Assembly: GCF_025567625.1 (NCBI RefSeq) | Contig: NZ_JAOQJC010000029.1 | Location: forward strand, 29,686 to 93,685 | From: Paenibacillus sp. J5C2022 | Lineage (GTDB): Bacteria > Bacillota > Bacilli > Paenibacillales > Paenibacillaceae | Reading direction: 5' to 3' | Length of the DNA stretch: 64,000 bases | In this document: positions 8,629 through 18,200 of the stretch, piece by piece | Layout: every line of letters begins with the position of its first letter | Position numbering within the stretch: the first letter of the stretch is position 1 | Notes under the pieces: generated by a model | Databases searched by the model: none | Seen by the model: the letters and a program-made list of their open reading frames with translations, nothing else | Told to the model about the DNA's origin: nothing | Position numbers and translations under genes: made by a program

Positions 8629-10425
8629 TTGAAAATCATTGCAAGTTCGCTAAAGTGGAAGCTTATTTTGCTGCTTTCCTTAATTGTAATCGTTGTCATT
8701 GCCTCCATTGGCAGCTTTAACTACGTAGGGAGCTCCCGTGCCATGAAGAGGGATTTGGAAAACTTCAGCGTCCAGATTATGAAGCAAGCCAATCTCCATA
8801 TCTCCCGCTATTTTCAAGATAGCGAGCATTTTTTTGAAACGTTGCTGGTTAGCGATGATCTGAAGTACTGGGCGCAAGCGAATTCGTATTACCGCAAGAT
8901 GGATCAATTTGTAAACATGCAGGAGAGCTATATTATCCCTTATGTGACCTACCACCATGAAGCGTTGACTGTTATGCTCTACTCTGAGCATGGCGAACAA
9001 TTCGTCTATCGAAGCGATGCTGTACGCCATCTGCATCTGCAAACCCGGTATCAGCTGTCGGAACAGCTCGAGAAGTGGGACAATGGACGTACGGGTATTC
9101 AAAGGATGGTGTTCTTAAGCGAGGATTACCGGGATGAACGCTCTCATCCCATTACGACACCAATCTTACGTTATGTCACCGTTCAGCACATTGGTCAGGA
9201 ACGAATCGTTGCGGCCATGGACTTATCTCTCCAGTACATACAGGATTTGCTCAATGAAATCCAATTAAGTCCCGGGAGCTATGCGATGATTGTCAATGAT
9301 TCGCATATTGTGACCGCTCCGGATATGGGGCTGATGCATACCGAGATCAAGAAATCCTGGCATCCGATACGCGAGCAGGATGACGGATATTTCTACGATC
9401 AGTCAGGGGACGAATGGGTGATCTTTCTCCCGATTCCGTCGTTGGATTGGAAGGTGGTGGTCACCGTTCCGAACAATGAGCTGACTCGGAGCATTGCCAA
9501 GGTGAGGAATTGGACGATCCTGATGACGACTTGCGGATTGCTTGTCGCCGTTATACTGATAGGGATTGCCGCAAGCTCCATTACCAAGCGATTAAAGCAG
9601 CTCCGCCATACGATTAAACGGACGATAACGGGCAATCTCAATAGTCCCGTCGATATTCATGGAACAGATGAGGTTGCGGAGATCGCTGCGGCGTATAATC
9701 ACCTGCTATCACGAATGGATGAGGTCGTATCGGAATTAACCGATACGAGAGTCGTTCAGCAGCGCGCCGTCATGTCGGCCATGCAGGTGCAGATTCATTC
9801 GCATTTCTATTACAATGCGCTGGAAGCGATCAATTCCATGGCTCACTTGGCCGGGCATCAGGAAATTCGGCAGACGGCAGTTTCCCTGTCCAATCTGCTG
9901 CGCTATACCTCCAACTTCCAGGATACCGTCGTCACGATACGGGAAGAGATGCGGTATCTGCAGCACTATCTCGCCATTATGAAGCGGGTATATCAGGATG
10001 CAATGTCATACTGCATTGCGATCGATCCCGCTATTGAACAAGCGCAATGCATGAAGGTGTTGCTGCAGCCGCTGGCTGAGAACAGCTTCAAGCACGGCTA
10101 TACATGCAGCGAGGAAGGCATTCATATCGAGATTCGCGGCTGGATGAAGGAGAGCGAATACGGCAAGCAGGTGTATATCCGCATCTCCGATAACGGTCTG
10201 GGGTTCTCGGACGTTTCGCTGGAGAAAATTCGAGAGCAGTTATCTGCTCCTGTCCGCGGTGAGGATTTTACGAAGTTAAATAAAAATGTAGGACTTCTTA
10301 ATGTCCTATTCCGCTTAAAAAGCTTCTATGGATCAGATCAGACCAGACTGGAAGCGGGACGATCGGAACAAGGCGGCGCACAATTTACGATTTCATTCCC
10401 GTTTATTCCACAAGGAGGAAGTTAA
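8629..10425 (+). CDS. YesM-type sensor histidine kinase (HPK7-like)
   Basis: Membrane sensor kinase of the YesM family, partner of the next gene. It has a transmembrane helix near residues 7-28, a long extracellular sensor region, a second helix near 300-320, a HAMP linker, and then a His_kinase domain. The phospho-acceptor lies in QIHSHFYYNALEAINSMAHL, a variant of the family's QINPHFLYN motif. The HATPase domain shows LLQPLAENSFKHG and ISDNGLGFS. The start is uncertain: TTG 8629 has GGTGA seven bases upstream, with TTG 8626 and TTG 8602 as alternatives. The stop overlaps the regulator start (TAATG). The pair sits directly before a carbohydrate ABC transporter and probably induces it in response to a sugar. 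Confidence 0.9.
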   Translation: MKIIASSLKWKLILLLSLIVIVVIASIGSFNYVGSSRAMKRDLENFSVQIMKQANLHISRYFQDSEHFFETLLVSDDLKYWAQANSYYRKMDQFVNMQESYIIPYVTYHHEALTVMLYSEHGEQFVYRSDAVRHLHLQTRYQLSEQLEKWDNGRTGIQRMVFLSEDYRDERSHPITTPILRYVTVQHIGQERIVAAMDLSLQYIQDLLNEIQLSPGSYAMIVNDSHIVTAPDMGLMHTEIKKSWHPIREQDDGYFYDQSGDEWVIFLPIPSLDWKVVVTVPNNELTRSIAKVRNWTILMTTCGLLVAVILIGIAASSITKRLKQLRHTIKRTITGNLNSPVDIHGTDEVAEIAAAYNHLLSRMDEVVSELTDTRVVQQRAVMSAMQVQIHSHFYYNALEAINSMAHLAGHQEIRQTAVSLSNLLRYTSNFQDTVVTIREEMRYLQHYLAIMKRVYQDAMSYCIAIDPAIEQAQCMKVLLQPLAENSFKHGYTCSEEGIHIEIRGWMKESEYGKQVYIRISDNGLGFSDVSLEKIREQLSAPVRGEDFTKLNKNVGLLNVLFRLKSFYGSDQTRLEAGRSEQGGAQFTISFPFIPQGGS

Positions 10426-11513
10426 TGTATCGCGTACTTATCGTAGATGATGCGCCGATTATCCGGCAAAGCGTCTCGCTTGCCGTCGAGCAAGCCGATG
10501 CGCCGGTTGTGGCTGCAGCCGCCGTCCCGAATGGAGCTCGCGCGTTAAAGTGGCTGGAGGAGCATGTTGCGGATCTGTGCATTACCGATATTAATATGCC
10601 GCTGATGGATGGCTTAGAGCTTATCGGCAACATCAATCAATCTCATCCCTCTATGAAATCCTTGATCATTTCCAGTTACGACGATTTTCTTTATGCCAAG
10701 AAGAGCATTCAGCTCCATGCATTGGATTATATTCTAAAGCCCATCGACGAGCAGATATTTCATGACAGTATCTCGAACGCTGTAGAAGCGCTTGCGGCTC
10801 ATCGCGTACATCAAGCCTCCGCGATGCTTGTACAGCATCTGCCCAAACATCGCGCGTTAGTGGAGCAATGGAGTCATGCGTTGAAAACGCTGAACGGACT
10901 GGCGTTGCCGCTATTGCTCATGGACACACTGGACTCCATCGAGCAGTGCGCGGCTAATCAGCTTGAGCTGATGCCCTTCCTGTCTATGCTGTGGATGCGA
11001 AATCTGCAGGATGAGCTGGAGCTCTCTCCGGATATGCAGCCCCCCGCCGCCCCCCTGTTCGACGGCTGGAATCGGCCGATTCTGAGACGATCGGAAGCGC
11101 GTTCTTACTATCGTCTGCTTGCCATCCATCAGTTGGAACAATGCGGGTATGAGCTGCTGCGCCAGCTCAAGTCGGAGCATGTGCCGCCTCAAGAGCCGGT
11201 TATCGACTGCATACGTCTGTACATCGCAGATCGCTTATGCGATCAACTGCAGCTGCAGGAGCTGGCCGATCAAGTCTCGCTTAATAAAACATATATGTGC
11301 ACGATGTTCAAGCAAGAGACCGGCATGACCATCTGGACCTACATTGTGAAGGAGCGTATGAAACATGCCTGCTCCCTGCTGCTGGAATCCTCTCAGAAGG
11401 TGTACGAGATTGCCCATGCCGTCGGGTATGAGGATGTAAATCACTTCAATAAGCTCTTCAAAAAGCACTACGGGCTGTCGCCGCTTGAATATAAACGCCG
11501 CATAGTCGGTTAA
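10425..11513 (+). CDS. YesN-type response regulator, AraC-family output
   Basis: A 362-residue response regulator paired with the kinase. The receiver domain (residues 1-125) starts MYRVLIVDDAPIIRQSVSLA and has the phospho-acceptor Asp in ITDINMPLMDGLELI and the conserved Lys in ALDYILKPIDEQ. A linker of about 130 residues follows. The C-terminal ~100 residues form an AraC double helix-turn-helix: LQLQELADQVSLNKTYMCTM, then VYEIAHAVGYEDVNHFNKLF and FKKHYGLSPLEYKRR. AAGGAGG precedes the ATG. By context it should activate the transporter and lyase genes that follow. Confidence 0.92.
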   Translation: MYRVLIVDDAPIIRQSVSLAVEQADAPVVAAAAVPNGARALKWLEEHVADLCITDINMPLMDGLELIGNINQSHPSMKSLIISSYDDFLYAKKSIQLHALDYILKPIDEQIFHDSISNAVEALAAHRVHQASAMLVQHLPKHRALVEQWSHALKTLNGLALPLLLMDTLDSIEQCAANQLELMPFLSMLWMRNLQDELELSPDMQPPAAPLFDGWNRPILRRSEARSYYRLLAIHQLEQCGYELLRQLKSEHVPPQEPVIDCIRLYIADRLCDQLQLQELADQVSLNKTYMCTMFKQETGMTIWTYIVKERMKHACSLLLESSQKVYEIAHAVGYEDVNHFNKLFKKHYGLSPLEYKRRIVG

Positions 11514-11526
11514 TCGAGTTTGTTGC

Positions 11527-11560
11527 AAGAAGTCTCTGGCCCATCGGTCAGAGGCTTCTT
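11527..11560 (+). terminator. Imperfect hairpin after the yesN-type gene
   Basis: AAGAAGTCTCTGGCC pairs with GGTCAGAGGCTTCTT, with two mismatches and a 4-base loop. The T-tract is weak (CTGCGTT), so termination is probably partial. It separates the two-component genes from the transporter genes. Confidence 0.55.
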
Positions 11561-11668
11561 CTGCGTTAATCGGAAGATTGCCCCGATAAGCGCTGAATTT
11601 CACCTATAAGTGTTGCTGCCGACAATCTCTATAATGTGAAGTAAGAGAAAGGAGAGGGTATTCACCAA

Positions 11669-12619
11669 ATGGAATTTGCGAAGAAAGGGCCTCTGCGGCA
11701 GCGAACAATCCATCAAGAATCGTTCTGGAAATTCGTTCGTAAAAATCATGCTTTATACATCATGCTGATCCCTGTAGTTATGTACTTCCTGATCTTTAAA
11801 TACTTGCCCTTGCTCGGCAGTGTCATAGCGTTTCAGGAATACAACATTTTTAATGGACTTTTGAAAAGCAAGTGGGTGGGCTTGTACTGGTTCGAGCTGA
11901 TGTTCTCCAATCCGTATTACGGGAAGATCATCTGGAATACGCTCATTATCAGCCTCTATCAGATCGTCTTTGCTTTTCCGGCCCCGATTATTCTCGCGTG
12001 CTTGCTTAATGAAATACGGATGATGACGTATAAACGAACGATTCAAACGGTACTCTATTTGCCGCATTTTCTGTCATGGACGCTCGTGTACGGACTCGCC
12101 TTCATGCTGTTCTCCACGGAATCGGGATTGGCAACCGCCATGCTGAAGCTCTTGGAGCAGGACGCTGTCTCCATACTGGGAGTCGCTGATTATTTCCGGA
12201 CGGTCGTGGTCAGTGCAGGGATCTGGAAGGAGATGGGCTGGAGCGCGATCATCTTCCTGGCGGCGCTGTCAGGCATTAATCCAAGCCTGTACGAGGCGGC
12301 TACAATAGACGGCGCCAACCGTTGGAAGCAGTTCTTACATGTCACGCTTCCGGGACTGCTGCCGGCCATTATGATCTTGCTGTTATTGAAAATTGGCAAC
12401 ATTATGGACGTCGGCTTCGAGCAAATCTTTATATTCCTGACGCCCACAACGACTGAGGTAGGAGAGGTATTGGACACCTACGCCTACAAATCAGGTATTA
12501 TCGGAGGACAGTACAGCTTCACAACCGCAATCGGCTTGTTCAAATCCGTCATCGGCTTTATTCTGCTGCTGGGGGCCAATGCAGCCAGTAAGGCTGCTAC
12601 AGGCGAGTCCTTATACTAG
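11669..12619 (+). CDS. Carbohydrate ABC transporter permease, LplB/YtcP type (subunit 1)
   Basis: A 316-residue inner-membrane permease of the CUT1 sugar ABC family. The N-terminus is YIMLIPVVMYFLIFKYLPLL, the usual first helix of LplB-like proteins. About six transmembrane segments follow. The EAA loop that contacts the ATPase is seen as EAATIDGANRWKQFLHVTLP. No ATPase gene is nearby, which is usual for these systems because they share an MsmK/UgpC-type ATPase encoded elsewhere. GAAAGGAGAGGG lies upstream of the ATG, and a -10-like TATAAT sits at 11630-11635. It forms one unit with the next two genes. Confidence 0.93.
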   Translation: MEFAKKGPLRQRTIHQESFWKFVRKNHALYIMLIPVVMYFLIFKYLPLLGSVIAFQEYNIFNGLLKSKWVGLYWFELMFSNPYYGKIIWNTLIISLYQIVFAFPAPIILACLLNEIRMMTYKRTIQTVLYLPHFLSWTLVYGLAFMLFSTESGLATAMLKLLEQDAVSILGVADYFRTVVVSAGIWKEMGWSAIIFLAALSGINPSLYEAATIDGANRWKQFLHVTLPGLLPAIMILLLLKIGNIMDVGFEQIFIFLTPTTTEVGEVLDTYAYKSGIIGGQYSFTTAIGLFKSVIGFILLLGANAASKAATGESLY

Positions 12620-12639
12620 CGCAATAATGGAGGTCTACA

Positions 12640-13518
12640 ATGGTTATTCGCAAATCAATAGGAGAGCGTATATTCGATGCTTCCAACTATACTTTGCTGG
12701 CCTTGCTGGGGCTGCTGTCCTTGCTCCCTATTCTTCATGTCGTCGCGGGTTCCTTCAGTTCTCCTAATGCGATCATCCATAACCACGTGTTTTTGTGGCC
12801 GGTTGAACCTACGATGGAACATGTGAATACGGTCGCTGCCAATGCGGACTTCTGGCGGGCAGTATGGATGACGGTCAAGGTGACGGCGATCGGCACTTTG
12901 CTCAACATATTATTGACGGTCATGGGCTCTTATCCGTTATCCAAGGCGAATCTGCGCGGCAGAAAAGGGATAATGCTCTTTATTCTGGTGACGATGATCT
13001 TCCAAGCGCCGATCATTCCCGTATTTATGCTGATCAAAGAGCTGCACCTGCTTAATACGATGTGGGCGCTGATCATTCCGAGCGCCATTAGTGCCTTTAA
13101 TATGATATTGTGCACAACCTTTTTCCGGGGCTTGCCGGAGGAGTTGTTCGAAGCGGCCAAGATAGACGGCATGAATGATTACCGCATCGTCTTCCAGATC
13201 GCGTTGCCGCTGTCCAAGCCGATTATGATGACGCTTATCTTATTCTATGCCGTCGGCCACTGGAACAGCTATATGGGACCGCTCATGTATATTACCGATC
13301 GTTCCCTTCAGACCTTGCAGCTGTACATCTATTATATGATGGCAGGCTCTATGAGCGATATCGGGATGTCGCCCATCTCGGACGTATCGCTCTCTCTCGT
13401 ACCGAAAGCGCTGGAGATGGCGACGATCGTCCTTGCCACTGCTCCGATCGTCGTACTCTATCCTTTCTTCCAGAAGCACTTCGTGAAAGGAGCCATGATC
13501 GGTTCCCTGAAGGGCTAG
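12640..13518 (+). CDS. Carbohydrate ABC transporter permease, LplC type (subunit 2)
   Basis: The second permease, 292 residues, with six predicted membrane helices. The family hallmark of the first loop is present (GSFSSPNAIIHNHVFLWPVE). The EAA motif is FEAAKIDGMNDYRIVFQIAL, and the C-terminus is FFQKHFVKGAMIGSLKG, nearly invariant in LplC/YtcP proteins. It lies 20 bases after its partner with TGGAGGT ahead of the ATG. With its partner it should form the channel for an oligosaccharide delivered by the binding protein encoded next, presumably the product of the lyase. Confidence 0.94.
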   Translation: MVIRKSIGERIFDASNYTLLALLGLLSLLPILHVVAGSFSSPNAIIHNHVFLWPVEPTMEHVNTVAANADFWRAVWMTVKVTAIGTLLNILLTVMGSYPLSKANLRGRKGIMLFILVTMIFQAPIIPVFMLIKELHLLNTMWALIIPSAISAFNMILCTTFFRGLPEELFEAAKIDGMNDYRIVFQIALPLSKPIMMTLILFYAVGHWNSYMGPLMYITDRSLQTLQLYIYYMMAGSMSDIGMSPISDVSLSLVPKALEMATIVLATAPIVVLYPFFQKHFVKGAMIGSLKG

Positions 13519-13612
13519 CGATCCCTTCCACGTACAGATATGACGCCGTATGGCTTCATATAGAAGTAAGCATGTCAAGCAACTTACAGACCTACTAAGG
13601 AGGGTATTATCA

Positions 13613-15178
13613 ATGAAAGCACCGTTGAAACAGAGCGCAATGTTGTTGCTGCTGCTGGCTATGGTCATGGCAGGCTGCAGCAACAATAACGGCAGCAGTG
13701 TCAAACAAGAACCGACAGCTGCTGCAACCGCTGCCGCTACCGCCATTCCGGGGGACGAACAGAAAACAGAAGAGCCGGCGCACATCGAGATTTACTTGTC
13801 GGACAATAACGCCCAAATACCAAGCGGAGCATCCATGGACGTTCCAACTATCCGTTATCTGGCGGAGCAGACCAATACCGATCTGGATCTGGTATTCTTC
13901 CCGCATACGGCGATGACCGATCAGGTGAAGCTGCGGATTGCCTCCGGACAAATTCCCGATGTCATCCTGGATGGCGGACTCCATCGCGAGCTGTATTATA
14001 ATGATCAGCTGCTGCCGCTTAACGATTTGCTTCAGGAGCATGGTCAAGACCTGCTGAAAGTGATTCCTCAGGCGGCATGGGATTCTGTCACGCGCAATGG
14101 CCGAATATTGGGCATTCCCCGCTTGCTGGAAGGCAATACGCTGACTCAGCGCGTGCTGTTCGTCCGTCAGGATCTACTGGATAAAGGGGGCTACACGAAG
14201 ACTCCCGCCACGCCGGACGATCTGCTGGACATGTTCCGCGCCATCAAGCAAGGCTCACCGGATGTCTATCCGTACAGCGCGCGCGAGAACTTCGCCTGGT
14301 TCGATAATATTATCGGCATGTGGGGGGTATCCGTCTGGGGCGGGGAGTGGATGGAAGCATCCCAAGAAGTGATTCCGTATACGATTCATCCGCGCATGAA
14401 GGAAGCGCTGGCCTATCTTCGTCAGATGAACGAGGAGAAGCTTCTTGATCCGGAGTTCATGATCAACAACCGCAATACGTGGGAGCAAAAAATTCAAAGC
14501 GGTCAGACGGCCGTCTGGACTCATGCCGCCAACTTGGCCTGGGATTGGCAAAATCGCTTAAATCAATCGATCCCGGATCAAACGCCAAAGGTGACAACTT
14601 TCAATACGCCAAAAGCCGCAGGTGTCGAACAAGCCGGCTTCCAGCGCACACCATTTAACGGTGTGGTGAATATTAGCAAACAAGCCGAAAATCCGGAAGC
14701 CATTATTCGGTTGTTCAACTTCCTGGTGACAGAAGCAGGGAATAAATTCATCTATTTCGGTGTGCCCGGGGTGACTCATACCGAACAGGACGGCAATATT
14801 TTCTACAACAAGCAGCAGGATACGGACGACAAGACATTGGGCTGGCGCAACCTCTCGTTCAATGTAGCTAGCTGGAACAAAGACTACGCGGCGTTATCTC
14901 TGGGGCAGGAAGCCGTTGAAGTGCTCGACCGCTTCTATAGCGTGGCGGCAACCGATGGATTCGATCCCCAGTTGATGAACATGACGACACCGCGCTCTCC
15001 ATTGCCGGAAGTAGGCGACTTCGGCGCTCCGAATTCGCTGTTCATTCAAGCGGCAACAAAAATAATTATGGGCGAAGAGCCTGTCGATTACTTCGATCAA
15101 TACGTAACTGAGTGGCGCAAAATGGGAGGAGAGGCGCTCATTAAGGAAGCGACTCATAATTTTAAAGAAGGCATCTAG
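13613..15178 (+). CDS. Extracellular solute-binding lipoprotein, LplA type
   Basis: The binding protein of the ABC system, 521 residues, tethered to the membrane surface. The signal ends in the lipobox MVMAGCSN, so Cys about 21 would be lipidated. A low-complexity Ala/Thr/Pro linker follows, then the binding-protein fold (DVPTIRYLAEQTNTDLDLVF; GIPRLLEGNTLTQRVLFVRQ; the C-terminal part includes ADYFDQYV-type segments). This start is chosen because AAGGAGGG lies 8 bases upstream. The longer frame beginning at 13550 lacks such a site and would bury the signal peptide. The substrate cannot be read from the sequence; the adjacent lyase suggests an acidic or uronic-acid-containing oligosaccharide. 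Confidence 0.92.
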   Translation: MKAPLKQSAMLLLLLAMVMAGCSNNNGSSVKQEPTAAATAAATAIPGDEQKTEEPAHIEIYLSDNNAQIPSGASMDVPTIRYLAEQTNTDLDLVFFPHTAMTDQVKLRIASGQIPDVILDGGLHRELYYNDQLLPLNDLLQEHGQDLLKVIPQAAWDSVTRNGRILGIPRLLEGNTLTQRVLFVRQDLLDKGGYTKTPATPDDLLDMFRAIKQGSPDVYPYSARENFAWFDNIIGMWGVSVWGGEWMEASQEVIPYTIHPRMKEALAYLRQMNEEKLLDPEFMINNRNTWEQKIQSGQTAVWTHAANLAWDWQNRLNQSIPDQTPKVTTFNTPKAAGVEQAGFQRTPFNGVVNISKQAENPEAIIRLFNFLVTEAGNKFIYFGVPGVTHTEQDGNIFYNKQQDTDDKTLGWRNLSFNVASWNKDYAALSLGQEAVEVLDRFYSVAATDGFDPQLMNMTTPRSPLPEVGDFGAPNSLFIQAATKIIMGEEPVDYFDQYVTEWRKMGGEALIKEATHNFKEGI

Positions 15179-15219
15179 CTTCTAGCGAAACAGCCAGACT
15201 CACAGATTGATGGCAAGCA

Positions 15220-15268
15220 GCAAGAAGGAGAGGATCCACCGCAATGGGTGACTCCTCTTCCTTCTTGC
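15220..15268 (+). terminator. Hairpin between binding protein and lyase genes
   Basis: GCAAGAAGGAGAGGA pairs with TCCTCTTCCTTCTTGC with a single bulge and an 18-base loop, followed by TTGTCTTA. The weak T-tract suggests attenuation or 3'-end protection of the transporter mRNA, giving less lyase than binding protein. Confidence 0.55.
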
Positions 15269-15299
15269 TTGTCTTATAAAACCAAGGGAGTGATGTCAT

Positions 15300-18200
15300 G
15301 TGAAGGATGCAAGGAGAAGGATGGTTAACGGAGGAGTGATGGGTCTCGTAATGGCCGCTGTTGTGTCGAGTCTGCTGCTGTTGTATGGTGTACCGTTTTC
15401 CGGATTTGTGAAAGCGGTTGCAGACAATTCCGGCGCATCAGAGCCGCTGCCGCTGCTGAACAATGGAAGCTTCGAAGCGGTTGACGGCAGCTTGCCTCAG
15501 GGTTGGAATATATCCACCTATACCGGGACGCCCACTGTTGCGGCGGACAGCCAGCAAGCCTATGACAGCCAATATTCAGTTAAGCTGAGCGCTTCTTCAA
15601 AGGGCAGAGCCAGCGTCCATCAGATCGCATCGGTGAAAGGCGACACCACCTATGAGCTTACGGCGTGGGTCAAGCTCGATCAATTGGCTTCGAGCGATCG
15701 GGGGGCGACGATCCGGCTTCAATTCTACGACCAGGCGTACAATTCCGTCGGTTCTTCTTTATTCGCCGGCAATTGGACAGGCACTCAGGATTGGCGGAAA
15801 ATCACCTACAGCTTCCGCACGCCTGCCGATACTACACGGCTGCATGTCGAAAATTTTTTATGGAATGCGGTTGGAACTGTGTGGTTCGACAATATGACGC
15901 TGACCGAGCTAAAGCCTTGGGAATCTGCCAATATGCTGCTTAATCCAAGTCTGGATTCCGTCGTGAATGGCTTTCCGGAAGCCTGGTCAAAGCAAACGAA
16001 TAGCGGCGCACCTGTATTTGAAGCGGAGCTTCTGCAGCCTTACGCTGGTGAGGCCGCATTGCGAATCAGCGCCGAAGCGCCCACGCGAGCCAAAATATCG
16101 CAGACAGTCTCCATCCAAGCCAACAAGGATTATTATTTGTCCTTCTGGGTCAAAACGGAGCAGCTTGTATCCCCTGATCTCGGCTCCACTGTAAGGCTGC
16201 AGATGTTCAATAGCAATTGGGGAAAGCTCGGAGACAATATCATGATCGGGAGCTGGAAAGGCGACAAGGAGTGGACGAAGGTAAGCTTCAGCTTCCGTTC
16301 ACCGGATACAGCGGCTCTGCTTATGATAGAACCTTATCTCTGGCATGCTACCGGCTCTGTGTCGTTCGATCACTTCCATCTGGAGGAGAGCGGATGGTTA
16401 GTCTCCATGTTCAAGAATGGACATCCCAGACTGCTTGCAGACGATGCCAGATTCGCAGAGATTGCTTCCCATATCGCAACTGACCCGGTTGCCGCCAGAT
16501 GGTATCAGGATGTGAAGGCGCAGGCGGATGCGATGCTGAGCGAGCCGGTCGCAACTTATTCCATTCCGGACGGCTTGCGCCTGCTGGATACAAGCCGTCT
16601 GGTGCTTAAGCGAATCTACACGCTGGCCATGATGTATCATCTGGATCAGAATCCCGCCTATGCGGAACGTGCATGGATGGAGCTGAATGCCGCAGCCTCC
16701 TTCCCGGATTGGAATCCCAGGCACTTCCTGGATACGGCTGAGATGACGCACGCATTTGCCATCGGATACGATTGGCTCTATGACTACTGGACGACGGATC
16801 GAAAAGATACGATACGGGATGCCATCGCCACGAAAGGACTAATGCCCGGCTTGAGCCAATACGAGACGGCGACTTGGCCTTCGAAGCTGCATAATTGGAA
16901 TATCGTATGCAACGGCGGTCTGCTTGCCGGAGCGCTGGCGATTGGCGATGAGCCGGCATACGGACATCTCGCAGACAACATTATTCGTCAATCATTGGAG
17001 TCCATTCCGAAAGCGATCTCCCAATTCGCTCCGAACGGCGGCTGGTTCGAAGGTTACGGTTACTGGGAATATGCCGCACATTACTTGGCTCTCTACTTGG
17101 GCGGATTGGAAGCTGTCATCGGCACGAGCTTCGGCCTGTCCGATTCGCCAGGCGTCTCGGAGACCGCCAGCTTCCCCATCTATATGGAAGGACCGACTGG
17201 GAGGGCCTTTAATTTCTCCGACAGCGGTTCAGGGACGCTCGCGGCTCCCCAGATGCTCTGGTTCGCACAAAAATTTGACAATCCCCTGTATCAATGGGCC
17301 AGAGAAGGCTCTATTGGCACTCCGCAAGCCTTGCTATGGTACACGCCTAACAGCTACACAGGTCCGGCGGCTAATGGATTGGAGAAGGATCGACTGTATT
17401 CCCATGCGCAAGTCGGATTGATGAGAAGTGCATGGGAATCTCCACATGCCGTATTTGCAGGGTTCAAGGGGGCTGTTGCGGATTCGAGTCACAAGCACTT
17501 GGATGCCGGAGAATTCATTGTTGATGCGCTTGGCGTCCGCTGGGCAAGCGCGTTAGGGCCGGATAATTATAATTTGCCCGGCTATTTCGATCGCAGCAAC
17601 CAACGATGGAGCTATTACCGGCTTCGCTCGGAAGGCACGAATACGCTTGTCATCGGCCCTGACGGAGGAAGGGAGCAGAATTACGAGGTCGCGGCCCCTA
17701 TTACCGATTTCCAGTCATCGCCGTCCGAGGTCTATGCGATTGCCGATTTGACTCCTGTATATGCCGATAAGGCGGTTAGCACAAAGCGCGGTCTCAAGCT
17801 ATTTCATGATCGCCGATATATTTTGCTTCAGGACGAAGTGGTCACTTCTCAAGCAGAGGATATCTGGTGGTTCATGCATACCGTTACTGGAATCGAGAGC
17901 ATTAGCGGGGATGGCAAGGAAGCGACATTGGAGCAGGATGGCAAACGTCTCTGGCTGCGTATTCTGTCAAGCCAGGGCGAATTCCAGTACATGGACGCCG
18001 AGCCGCTTCCTCAGACAGCAGATCCGGCTGGTCAAAATACCAATGCGGGTGTGAAAAAGCTTGTCATTCATGAGCCCAATACGCAGCAGCTGCAGCTGTC
18101 TGTTCTCATGGTGCCGCTTCAGCCTTGGGAGTCGCCGCCATCTTCTCAACAACTGCCTGCGGTAACCAGCTTATCGAGCTGGTCGTTGCCTGGCGGGGCT